Positions 50,114 to 62,437 of a DNA stretch of 64,000 nucleotides are shown here, piece by piece (within the stretch, counting starts at the first letter, position 1; every line of letters begins with the position of its first letter). The position numbers and the translations under genes are program-made. Source of the stretch: Cucumis sativus (lineage: Eukaryota; Streptophyta; Magnoliopsida; Cucurbitales; Cucurbitaceae); contig NC_026660.2 of the NCBI RefSeq assembly GCF_000004075.3, positions 10,788,001 to 10,852,000 on the forward strand, in the 5' to 3' direction. A model generated the notes under the pieces. It ran no database searches. It had not been told where the DNA came from and saw nothing but the letters and a program-made list of their open reading frames with translations.

Positions 50114-50186
50114 TACCCCCAGGGGAAGTCGAATCCCCGCTGCCTCCTTGAAAGAGAGATGTCCTGAACCACTAGACGATGGGGGC
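50114..50186 (-). tRNA. trnE-UUC: Plastid-type tRNA-Glu(UUC) within NUPT
   Basis: A 73-nt sequence starting GCCCCCATCGTCTAGTGG and ending CCCCTGGGGGTA on the minus strand. The anticodon TTC is at 50150-50152, with a T-arm GGGGA-TTCGACT-TCCCC. It is complete, 59 bp upstream of trnY in the same orientation, as in plastid genomes. It is probably silent in the nucleus. Confidence 0.88.
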
Positions 50187-50400
50187 ATACTTGCCCGACT
50201 GCCATCATACTATGATCATAGTATGATCAGTTTTTTGAAATTGTCAATAGAATATAAATATAATGGACTAATATGATGCAATTCGAAGGATTTTGCTTTC
50301 TTTCATTATTCCATCGAAATTTTTTTATTTGTGATTTCTATTTATGAATCGTTCATTCTAATCACCATTCCCCATATAATTCTATATAGAACTTCTTTTA

Positions 50401-52780
50401 TTTAAAATTCAATTGCATTTTTTTTTTATTTATTTAATTTCTTTTTTTTATTTATTTAATTTAAATAATATACATAAATTTGCAAAATCCCCTAAAGACT
50501 ATATACAATTGTCAAATAGTAACATTTATATATATACATATATATATAGCATAATAAGACTATAAATATATATAACATTTATATATATTTAGGTCCTAAT
50601 TGCAAAATCCCCTAAAGACTATATACATCGTTGGGTCCTAATTGTCGTAAAAGTTTCCAACTTCCATGACCTTTAGTTTTGTGATTGACATTGACGTAAT
50701 GTATACTTTATAAATTTCATATATAATATTTTGTGAAGTTCTATGTTCATAAATAATAATATTTAAGTAGTCTTTGCCACTATGATATTTATGAGAGAGG
50801 ATACCATCCTTCTCTTGAAATCTATACCTAAAGACTATATAATATGAAAGGGTTTTGGTTAAATGATGGGACCAAAAAAAAACAATGTGACACTCACATG
50901 CCTGACTTTATTTTTTCCCTAATGTAAAAGAAATAATAACAATATATACTAACTCATTATTATGTCTTTTTGTATTTAGCTTTATAACTCTAACGTGGCT
51001 TGTGAATAAACAACCACAAATTTTTTATTTAAGATTTTAGCTGCAAAAATTTTAATAATAATTATAATCGGCAACGTTTTTTAAAATTTAAAATATAATA
51101 AAGTATAGACTTATGTGATTTGTGAATGATCTGTCAATATTTGTAATATGATTCATCAGTTATAGACTTATATCATTTATATATTATGATAAATTTTGTC
51201 ATATTTTAATTTTTTTATAAATATTGTTATATATGCTAATGCTTATTAGGATGTATTTGGACTAAAAGATTTTTATTTTTGTTGCATGGTAGAAGATTCT
51301 TGAAATAATAAATACTAAGCAATCAAAAACCACAGGAATAGGTCAAATATAAATATGGTAGATAATAGATATGTTTAGGGGTCTTTTAAAAATATAAGAA
51401 AACTGTATTACACCATATAGAATAATTTTAAAAAGTGAAAAGGTTTACACGTTTACGATAGAAAATTTTAAAAATGCTCTTATTAATTGGAATTCAGCGT
51501 ACATAATATATTTGGAAAACAATTGTTTATATTTGTCTATTCTTTCCTACACGGTCGTTTAATTTGGGACAGTCAAATCTAAATTTAAATGATTTTTTAT
51601 AATTTATTTTTTGTACACAATCGTTTACATGGACCGTTTAAATTTGAGTTGTCAAATTTCAACGATTTTTCAAGATTTTTTTGCAATCGTTTATATTTGG
51701 AACCCGTTCAGATTTGATAAATACCCAAATCTAAACAATTTTTTAGGACTCTTTCTACACCATCGTTTACATTTTTTTTTTTTTGGCTATTTTGGTATTA
51801 GATTTGGCTATTCAATACCAACGATTTTTTTTCACCATCTTTTGGAACGACCAAATAACTTTTGAATTCTTTTAATAATTAGATCTTTTATATTTGGTGC
51901 AAGAACTTGAACCAAATAACTATTCGAAAAAAAATTAAGGCAAATTTGAAATATTTAAAAATAATTGTCGACTTCATATGTTTTTTCATTTTATTACGGG
52001 GGTCGTAAATATTGTGTCGATTTGTTATATTTACAAAAATTAATCTTACGTTCAGACAAACTTTCATATTTTATTTAAAAGAATATCAAAAGCATTGCCC
52101 AAATATTAAACAAACTTTTAAGATTTTGTTTTTTCCTTTCAAATTTAACCTAAGAATTAAAATCTTACCATAGAAAAATGATGAACTAAAATTTCGGTGA
52201 AATTTCTCAACTGCATTATTTGATATATATTATGCAATATATAGGTCGTTGTATATGTTCTAAAGTACCACATGAAAACGTTTATTTCTATATGTTCTAT
52301 AAACAAATTTAAACACATATATGATATAAAGAAGTACTTCACTTATATACTTATATACATGTGCTTAGATTTGTTTACTTAAGCTTAATTAACATATAGG
52401 TATTTATAAAATTTGAAATTTTACTAGATAATTTTGTTATATATCTTGATAATATCCCTTGTAACTTAAAAGTAAAAAAAAAAAAAAGAATAGTAAACTC
52501 TTAGAATTTTTATTTCTTTATTCAATAATATAAAACATTACATTAAGTAATACTGAGAATATAGAAAATCAAAGTCTACAATTAATCATAATGGGTTTAA
52601 TTCCCATTCACATTCATAAATTTTTCTTTTTCAATACAGTAATAATATTTGCTCCCCCACACCACACTTAATAATAAAATCAACTTGATTTGGTAATAAA
52701 TTAATGCTGAATTAAAAAAGAAAACATTCAATAATGAGGAATATATAATTAAAGATATCTAAGTGATAATTAAAATAATG
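50401..52780. other. AT-rich spacer with short duplications
   Basis: No gene is recognised. A segment with GCAAAATCCCCTAAAGACTA occurs near 50480 and again near 50600, and GGTCCTAATTG occurs near 50592 and 50635, so there is a local duplication of about 120 bp. Diverged dispersed-repeat sequence is at about 51080-51240. Confidence 0.55.
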
Positions 52781-55410
52781 TCATTTGATGACATGTTTAA
52801 CAAGTCCAGGAATGTGGACATTCATAAAGTAATCCTCCCAATTTATTTCCTTAGGATCCATAAATAATCCCTCTTTTGTCATCTCTTTGTAATTTTGTAA
52901 TTCTTTTCTCAATCTTTCTGTATTTGTATCATCAAATCTGTACATACAAAAACAAAACAAATATACACATTTTAGTTATTAATTAATAAACAATCATTTA
53001 TATGTTTAAACTCTATTTTAATCCTTAAACTTTGATGTTACTACTTTTATTATCACTTACATGGCGTTGAAGAATAGATAAGGACGATATAGGTCGATCA
53101 GCCGCAACACCAAATTAAACTTCCTCCTCATAGTGATGCACTTATCTTGAAAACTATGACAAAATGCCATGTTCATGATTTCCAATCCCTTCATAAATAA
53201 TTCAAATTGTTTATTAATCAATCAATATAAACATAATTCGACTCAAATAGTTTGTATAAACGTTATTATTTTATGAAGGGGGATTTGTAACAACTTACCT
53301 TAAGAAAAAATAAGTATCGAATGGCAATGTATCTATGGAAATTGGTCATGTCGTCGAAGAGAGTAACTTTTCCAACTTTAATGGCATTCCCATCTCTATC
53401 GATCAATGGCTTCTTAGTAAAATATTGATAATTAAAACGTTGAAAATCAGCATGCTTGATGGGATTTCTTTTGGAAGAACCAACGTGATATATTATATGA
53501 TTAGATGGTTGAAGTTTATGAACCATCATTGCCATGATAATTGTGTTCACCACCATATCTGCTGGAATCTGTAGAATTTATCTAAACTCTCAATTTAAAT
53601 AGATATATATATATATTTTTAAAAAAAAATTAAAAGAAAATAATAGATGATTGAGAACACGTTAATTAATTCATATATCTCACCAAATCAATGATTGAAT
53701 TGATTCCAGCAACAAAGCATGTAAGTTTTCCTTTAGCATATCCAACAATAAGGCTATCAATAGTCCTGCATAAATTAATACACAAAGTTTGACCCCAAAT
53801 TCTATAGAAAAATTTGACATATACCAAGTGAATGTGGTTGTTTTGTTGTTGACCTAATTATACTATATAGTAATTTCAAAATTAAATTATATATATATAT
53901 ATACCTAACTCCTTCAATCCAGCCAGGAAAAGGTTCTTTGTAAGTACTTGTAACTATAGTTGGTCGAATGACGATTAAAGGTACTTCATCTTTTAGGTCA
54001 CCAATTATCATCTCTCCCATTGCCTTTGTAAATACATACGTATTTGGCCATCCATACAACTTTGACCTTATCAAATAAAAACAAAAGCAAAAGTTCAATA
54101 CTTACATAAACAAAAATATGACTCATATAAAATAAATGAATTCGTTCGCTCCAAGTATTAGTAGTTATGACATTACACACAAAAAAATTTGTAGATCACA
54201 TAGTAAATTTTAGATCTAGCTAGTTCTTCAAAGTCTATCATTTTATAAGAGTCGTATACCTTTCGAGACCCAAGTCTTTCATGGCTAGAGTAATCGTCTC
54301 ATTTGTAGCTCCATCCTCTTTGAGTTGCTTTAACTTATCTTCTATCACCATTTGTTCAACTTCAATGTCTAGCCCTTTAAACCAATTAAGAGATTCACCC
54401 ATTTTATATGGAGTTTCCATTATAAGTCCTTCCCTTTCTCCTGAGACATAAGCTTTCAAAGAAAAGAAGAAAAAAAAAAGGATATCCTTCAATTATTTAT
54501 TTGGAATAAACTTAAGTCAATGTTTCAAGTTATAAGGAATATGAAATTATTATGAAAATGATAAGTTTATAATAATACTGACCAGTGGATACATGGACAA
54601 CAAGTTTCAAATTAGAACATTGCTTTGCAAAGTTTATAACATGTTTAGCTCCAAGTGCATTGGTGCCAAGTGCTACATCGTACCTGATAAAATATAATCA
54701 TTATACATCATTTTATTTTTTGCAACAAGAAGAAGAATAAAAAAAACAAAATACGAACGTCAGAAATGTTTGGTGTAGACATCGATAATTTTATGTATTA
54801 TTTGTCTACTTTTCTCGTACCTTTCGTCGAAGTTGGTTGTAGCGGCTAAATTTATAATTATTTCCACTTGACTTTTTAACTTGTCGATCCAAATCGAATC
54901 GTGTTTCAATCCCATTTGTGGGAGAGAGATTTCACCGGGCACCAAACAAATTTTTTCTGAAATTAAAGTATTCAGATTTGCACCGTGTTTCTTCTTCAAC
55001 ACTTGGAACAAAGCCTTCTCTACCACCTATATTTTTTTAATAATAGGAAATAAAATATACACAATAAAAACCATGTTGTCGTTAGAAACCTTCGTATTGC
55101 CAAAATCTCTATCCTTTGTACTAAAAAAAAAGTTTGTATCAAAATAAGATACCTCATTATGAAACCGTTTTTTGGCTGTGATTTCATCATCAGCCCTCAA
55201 TAATAGATAGAGTTTCTTTACATTCGGTTGAACTCGAAGTATTTTCTCAACTAAAACTGCAAATTGACAAGCATGATTTCAACAATAAGTATGTTACAAA
55301 ATAATAATATTCCTAATATGAGCATATATAATCTAATACCAAAACGTACTCTTTGCTAGAAAACCAGTGGCACCAGTGATCAAAATGCTCTTGTTCTCAA
55401 GAAACTCCAT
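52781..55410 (-). CDS. FAR-C: intact alcohol-forming fatty acyl-CoA reductase
   Basis: Reduces long- or very-long-chain acyl-CoA (or ACP) to primary alcohol using NADPH; relatives such as CER4/FAR3 supply wax or suberin alcohols, usually at the endoplasmic reticulum. Ten minus-strand exons: 55350-55410, 55153-55256, 54821-55026, 54583-54683, 54260-54452, 53905-54066, 53684-53765, 53299-53568, 53061-53188, 52781-52937. Together they give 487 codons without a break, the usual family length of about 490. Residues 11-19 show the nucleotide-binding TGATGFLAK; the catalytic pair is Tyr232-Lys236 in [11 protein letters not shown]; the C-terminal FAR domain ends [12 protein letters not shown]. The start is the first ATG after a TATA element at 55475-55486. 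It is the only undamaged member of the array fully inside the window, so it is the likely functional copy. Confidence 0.92.
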
Positions 55411-55474
55411 GGAAGAAAGTGAGAGAAACTTTGCTGTGACAATGTGTTCATGGAAGAGACCTTGATACTTCCTT

Positions 55475-55486
55475 TATATATATATA
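55475..55486 (-). promoter_or_regulatory. TATA box candidate for FAR-C
   Basis: TATATATATATA on the minus strand, about 65-76 bp upstream of the ATG at 55410, within CTTCTATATATATATAAAGG. The position suits a short leader. Simple TA repeats are common here, so certainty is moderate. Confidence 0.5.
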
Positions 55487-55554
55487 GAAGGTGTCATTGT
55501 AAAGGCACATGCATCTAGTTATTATATATATTGCATTAACTTTTCTTAATTTCA

Positions 55555-55619
55555 ATCTAACCTAACAGGTAAATTTAAATGTTTACTTTTCCAAATCTAA
55601 CCTAACAGGTAAATTTTAA
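55555..55619. repeat. Short direct repeat upstream of FAR-C
   Basis: AATCTAACCTAACAGGTAAA occurs at about 55555 and again at about 55595, 39-40 bp apart, in the FAR-C upstream region. Confidence 0.8.
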
Positions 55620-58600
55620 TGTAAACTAAAGGTGATAATATTGATTAATGATATAGATATACATAGAAAGAAAACATGAGATACACCTTTATAAATGTAT
55701 ATGTTTGCATTTACACATTTGAAAATGATATTGTTGACTGTTTCCTTAAGTTTTCATCAAGTTTCTAGGGATGGTTGACGTCACCTAGATGTTGATATCT
55801 TCTATTATTATGTAATTTTTATAAATTTCTAGGAAATATAACATCATTTTTTTAATTAATAAAATTGGGCTCTAAATTTTTCATGTATATATTAATTTAC
55901 AGCTGTATATTCAAATTTTGTTTGAAAAATATATCAATTCATTTAAACTTGATATTTCTTTTGAAAATTGGCAATGCATCAACCTAGATTTCTTTTGAAT
56001 ATCATATTAACACAGTAGATTATGGTTAGAAATTATGCATCCTCAATTTTCTTTAACTGAGAGTTTAAATTTGGCTCGTTTTATGGATTTAAATTGATAA
56101 GATTACAAATCAATTATGGGTCCGTTCTTATACATATGTTAAATATTTTTCAAAATATGCATATAGGTTTTAAAATATGGATTTTAGAGAAAAAAATCAT
56201 TGTAAATGATAAACGGGTGAAAATATTTACAAAATATAATTTTAAAAACTTATCGGTATATCTATATGAGATTTAACTAATATTGATGTTGGAAATACTA
56301 TTGTGTGGAAAAAAAATAACAATAGTAATATAGATTCATTATATACATGGATAAATAATTGAACATCTAAGTTGAAAGTTATTTATACAAATTTATATTG
56401 GTTGAGCTATACTCATCTATAGCGAAGATTGATGATAGAGCTAAATATGAATGATAGTGCATTTAACATTGTATTTGTAGGTCATATGCTATTTGTGTCT
56501 CCCCATACCCTTGCAAGGTATGAATAGATAGTTTTAGTATCTTCATTTAAGAACCCATCCACCCATTTTAGTGTAGAAAAAAAAAATATATAAGTTAGTT
56601 CTTTGAACTTGTACGATCCAACAACAGACAACTTTCCATCATTTTTCCTCCTTCATCTTTGTTTCAAAACTTTCGTTCTTGTTCAATTAACAGACTTTTA
56701 TCGTGCGTATATAATCTATATTTCATGTTTGACAAATCTCTATCAATGAATTTCACAAGTTTGACAAATCTTTATAAATGAATTTCACAAGTTTGACAAA
56801 TTCAATGTAAAAACATTGCCTAAATTTTTAAAAAGAAATATGGAGAGGAGACGTAAGGGAGATTATAGTTAAAATGAGAAAAGAAATAAAAGTAAAATAA
56901 ATAGGTTAATGGATAAAAAAGGGAAAAAGGAATCAAAATAGGAAAGCATGGGGAGAAGGGGAAGTTGGAAGATGGGCAGATGGGGTTTGGGTAAGCCTTC
57001 AATTCACTAACTTCTGCATTGGGCGTTGCGTGTTGGGTAATTTATTCAATGCCCCCCACCTAACTCTACTTTTTCTTTTACACCCCCCGCCCCCCTTCCT
57101 TATATAATTATTATGATTTTTCTTTCCATTTTATTACAATTAAAATATTTATAATAGATAGAATGTGAACATTTTCATTTATAAATCTTAAATTTAATCT
57201 TCCAAAATAAAAAAGAAACTTTTTAATAAAATGAGTTAAATAATAAGAAAAAAGTCTGTATAAGAAACTATGGCCATACGTTTACATACCAATTGTAGTA
57301 GGAAAATTACAACAACGAAAATGATATCTTAGTTTAATATTTTTTTTCATTCTTCCTTCCACGATTCCACAATCTACCTTCTTAAACAAATTAAAAGGAT
57401 AAAAAGAAAGAGCCCAAGGACCCACTAAAACACTACCTATTATATAATTAAAATAGTAATAATATTGGTGGTAGGTTATTAGTATAATGTTAATACTTTA
57501 ATTCAACCTCTTAGTCTCGTTAACAAAATTTATGGATCTACTATTGCTTAAAGACATGTTTTCTCGTACGTTGCTTTGTTTTTTTCTTCTTTCCTTGTGT
57601 TTTTTTAACTTATTTAATAAATTTTGAAATTGAGATAGTATTGAAATATTATTTCTTACTTGAAGTTATGTTGTTTATGTGTATAATTAAATAGCAATAG
57701 TAATGAAACAAATAATGTGGTGGTATATACGTGTAAATTGGATATATATTGACCAATTATTTGGTGTAAGTATGGTAGACATAGATGATGAAAAACCATA
57801 CACAATAAAGTAGAAAAATGGTCCCAAAGGATCAAATTTGTTCAACTAATTGTTTTCTTTTCGATGGCTTCCCACTAGAGCCTTGTATTTCGTTTCAACT
57901 TCTGTGCCCTCCTTTAATTCTTCTCCCTACTTAATTACTCTTTCCGGTAATAAATGCATCCAATGCAAGGTATGATGAGAGTCATGGCAAACCCAAAAAA
58001 TATATATTATATAATCAAATAGACACAATATATACTAGAATAATCAGTAACTAAGTCGGTGATCGAAAGGGGTTCAATCTTCGTCTCCTCGAGGTATTTA
58101 TCCTCATCACCGTTCCCGCCCCCGCTATTTGAAGGTGAGAATGAGGGAATGGATTCTTCATAGGTGATAATCACACAATTTCCATAGGAACCTATTTTAT
58201 TAATGTATTTTTATCTATTGCATACCAAGTTTAAGATTTAAGGCTAATTAGAAACAAAATTAAAGGATAGTTAGAATTTGTGACCTATTAGACTAACATA
58301 AATTTGAAATTTTAGAGATTAAATTTATAATTTAAAATAAGTAAAATAATTTATTTTTAAAAAATACTTAAGTTTGAAAATGTTGTCTTAATAAATACAA
58401 TAAAATATGATAGTCAATTAACTAAATCAATAGACATTTGTTAGTGTTAACAACAACTAATAAATAATAATCGGTATCTATATATTATATTTGTAAATAA
58501 TTTGATTTATTTTGCCGTAATCTTTCAATACTGTGAAAGAGTAATTTTAAAGAATATTTGAAAATTTAGTAATTAAATTCAAATTAATTAAGTATATAGC

Positions 58601-61600
58601 ACAATTTTAAAAAATTTGCAAATATAGCAAAATTTGTCAAATTTTATCAATGATATAAGTCTATCATTCATAGATCATGTTTCAAATATTGGTCTATCAC
58701 TGATGTACCATATGAAGTCTATCGGTGATAGTTTTGCTATATTTGTAATTTTTTAAAAATATTGTTATATCCTTAATTATTATTGCTGAAATAGTTCTCC
58801 ATTCTAATTTTTCTAATTTTAATTAAAAAAGGATTTTTCTAATTTTAATTATAAAAAAAAGGAAGGGAAAAAGTTGGGAAAATGCAGGTTGAATGGGCTT
58901 AGAGTAGGGGGCACTTTCAAAGTTAATTGAAGCCAACAACTACTGGGCCAAGGTTAGAATTATAATTATAAATAGCAACCAATTGACGTGTCCCTTGCCC
59001 CCACTACGTGGATCCATCTTTTGATGTCCTAATATACTAAAATTTAACTTTAGTCTAATCAAATTTTGGTTTGGATTCACTCAACAATTTTAAATGAAAA
59101 GTGTCTAAATTACGCATCAAATAGGGTTAAACATGAGAGAAAAAAAAATTAAAATGAACACTTAAAAATATGTTTAAACACATTCTAAATTTTAAATAAA
59201 AATATATTATTATTAAGTATTAATGATCTATTTCAAAAATATTAATTTTGAAGGTATAGGATTTTTTTTTTAATATAATAGAGACGTAGAATTTGAACCA
59301 CAAACTTCATAATTGCTACTTTTAGTTGGAGTTATAATTTTTTAAGGAATCATTTGTTTAACTTCCCGGTAGCTTAAACACCTATGGAGTGGACATCTAG
59401 ATTATAGTATTGTTTTTTCAATAGTATTGTAAAATACATTGACAATTGGAGACTCTCAAACATCTTAGGATGTCTTAGCCAATAACCATCTCGAGAGTTT
59501 TGGAATGCTCTTCTAAAACACGAGTTTTCTTGATTTTCATGTAGAAGGCGTCTCTATTTCACTTTGTAATGTAGAGGACATCTCTATTTCACTTTGTCAC
59601 GTTTATATATTAAAAGTGTTTTATTTTTTAAGCAAAATATTCAAATTAGGATAATTAGATTCCGTACTGAGTTGATAAAAGGTAGATTTAAGGAGTAATT
59701 GGCATTAATTAGGGCTATGGTTTACAAACTGGAAGGTAATTAAAAAACAAATGGAATACTCAATGTTATTTATAATGACATTAGGTGAACAGTTATTATT
59801 AACGTGGGCTAATCAATACCACTAAGTGTAGATTATTCCTAAAGAAACAAATGATCATTTATTTTATTTTATTTTGAGAGAAATATATAGAAAAAAATGT
59901 AAAATTAAAAATTGGATTAAGACAAGACTTGGGTGTCGTGATCAATCTTTCTAAATATATGATCAAAGTGTGCAAGAAAAATGATTCTTGTTGAGTTTGA
60001 AGGAGAAGCCAAAATTGGTTTTCTTTGCTCACTTTTAAGACCCTTTGAAAACTAAAAAAAAAAAAAAGTTTTTACATAATTATTGTTTTTATTTCATTAA
60101 TTGGAAGTGGGAAATTTTGAACTTTATTAAGAACTACATGATCTTTTGTGGAAATATAATCTTCATATTGATATGTAAAATTATACAAAAAAAAATGATT
60201 GGTCGATAAAGAAAAATATCATAAAATTATGGTAAATAGACAAAACTTGTTGGAACCATACAATTTAACGAGTATGAAATCATCCAAGTGTTAGACAATT
60301 GTATTTTAAAAAAAGAAAAATCCCGTTATATTATTTTCAAATATTTTCATTATTACCACTTTCACATTCTACTTCATTTTCTCGGTTTATATGTAGATGC
60401 AATTTCATACAAGTTTTTTTTAATGTACAAGGTTTGGATATTTTACAATTCATTGGAGGTACTTTTTCTCGATCTTCTTCTTTTATGGGGTTTTATGATT
60501 GATTTATGAAAATATTTATATGCAATTTCATATAGTTTTCTTCATCCATGTGTTTACTTTTTTTATTTTTACTTATGAGGAACAATATCAACACAATATG
60601 TAATTATATTTTAATTTTTTACTCTATTCAATGTTGATCTTATTGATTTAAAATTTTTAAAAAATATATATATATATATAAAAGGTAGGAACCAAACAAA
60701 ATGTGAGAAGAGGAAATAAAATAATAAAAGAAAATTAGTTTTTATGTTTATTTGATTTAAGTGAATGTGTGGGATATGTTTCCATGTTGGTATAAATTAT
60801 TTATAGAATAATTTAACAAGATTTTTTAGTTATTTATCAAATTTAATTAATATGATCAATATAGAGATTAATCATCTAGATATAAAAATCACATCATCAC
60901 CTAACAACATGGATCAAAGTAGAAGCAAAGTTTAGGATGAACATAATATTTAAATAAATAATAACATTATTAAACAAAACAAGTCTAACTTTTGTGAGAA
61001 TGTTAGGTCGTAGTGTGTGCTAATAGCCAACATGAAGTAGTAATGTACTTTAGCAATGTGTTAAAGATATGGACAACTATACATGTCCTAATGAAATTGG
61101 AAAAAAATATATATATATAATGTTAACTGTTACATAGAAATAAAGTATTAGGTCAGCAGGGTATTCTCTTTGGATCCAATTAAAGAAAGAAAGTAATAAA
61201 GTAATATATAGTTTGAAAATGGGTAGGTTTCATCTCAACAACTGCCATTAATAATATGATTGTCCAAATAATATGTGTTGCTGCCCTAATCAAATTGTTT
61301 TGAAGACCCCCATATGGTCTCCATTCACTATCATAATTATTTGGTTTTTAATTCTTATGTTTATTTTCTTAGACCTTCCTTATTATGCATACTTTTATAT
61401 TTATTTAAAAAATTAAATATCTATTTCTTTTAGTTTTCAAAATTTACCTCAAAACTTACCTTAACTAAGTTTAAATAATTAACCGACAAAGAAATTAATA
61501 GTTAGTAGAATAAATGGTTAATCCACCTAAACTTAATTTTTTATTTTCTAAAGTTAACATTTTTTATAAATTAATATTTTAATAACCATAGTTTTCATTT

Positions 61601-62437
61601 TTCTACACCGCTAACTTGAATTTTTAGCTAAATTCAAATTTTGAATTTACTTTTATAAAAATGTAAGTTACCAAACAAATAGAGAAAAAAGTAATGTCAA
61701 TCATTCATAATTTAAAAATAAATAAATAAATAAACGATTATCAAATGAATAATTAATATTTTTTAGAATAATAGCAAAAAAAATTATTAAATTTCGTGAA
61801 AAAGCTCACGGAAAATGTCACCACTTAACGATGTCATAAAGTATAAATATTTAATACACCTTACTATTTTTGACAATTTATTTATTATATAGTATTTCAT
61901 CTCTATGAATCACTTTTGTAGAAAAAAGATAAAATTTAGTGAATTTAAAGTGTTTCGAAAAATGTTAAACAATAATTATAATTCTTATTAAAGGTAGATT
62001 GGTTAAATTTGAATTAAATGATTTTGAATATAAAAGCCGAAATAATGATCAAGAAAGTACTGTATATATATACTTCCAAAAAAAGAAGAGACTTGCACAT
62101 ATCTAGGTAATTAAGAAAAGACTAATACATTCTATAATGGAGTGATTTTTGAAATAATCAAAAACACTTTTTCTTTCATCCAAATTACTTTTATTTGAAA
62201 ATATTAAATTAATCTAACTGATTCAACACTATTAATAAAAACTAATTAATAGGATGTTACACTAAACACCATCTAAATTGTTCAATTTTATAACATTAAT
62301 TAATTAAATAAGGAACCAATTATTTTTATAACTCAAATCGATAGTTCGATTCTCTACCTTATTACCGTTGATTACAAATTGACATTTAATTGTATGATAG
62401 GAGAGAAAAGGAAAGTAGAAAGTGGTAAAATTACTCA
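55620..62437. other. Long AT-rich spacer between FAR-C and FAR-D
   Basis: Nearly 7 kb without a recognisable gene. It contains a 33-bp tandem repeat of about 2.5 units (near 56727-56803, GTTTGACAAATCT...), a C-rich patch (57050-57100), a dispersed repeat with CTATCACTGATG/CTATCGGTGATAG (58640-58745), and a 29-30 bp duplication near 59543-59600 (CTCTATTTCACTTTGT). Short open frames here look random. Confidence 0.6.
58640..58745. repeat. Dispersed repeat with CTATC-GTGATAG palindromic units
   Basis: It contains AAGTCTATCATTCATAGATC, GGTCTATCACTGATG and GTCTATCGGTGATAG followed by TTTGCTATATTTGTAA. This phrase style recurs in diverged form at 21340-21440 and resembles repeats I associate with cucurbit genomes. 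Confidence 0.55.

Larger units (their letters stand above)
49935..50400. other. Nuclear insertion of plastid DNA (NUPT), trnE-trnY region
   Basis: A block of about 460 bp matches the organisation of the plastid trnE-trnY cluster. On the minus strand it reads trnE-UUC, a 59-bp spacer, trnY-GUA, then plastid-like flank (AATAATTCGCGTATCCACC). Beyond trnE it continues with a palindromic ATCATACTATGATCATAGTAT (upstream side, 50206-50228), as in the plastid spacer. Flanking DNA is ordinary nuclear sequence with FAR remnants, so this is a transfer into the nucleus. Borders are approximate. Confidence 0.85.

Noticed and set aside
49971..50186. Functional nuclear tRNA-Tyr and tRNA-Glu genes
   Set aside because: Sequence, spacing and flanks are those of the plastid cluster; treated as passengers of a NUPT.
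60288..60509. 73-codon open frame as a gene
   Set aside because: AT-rich, hydrophobic by composition, no homology, no exon neighbours.
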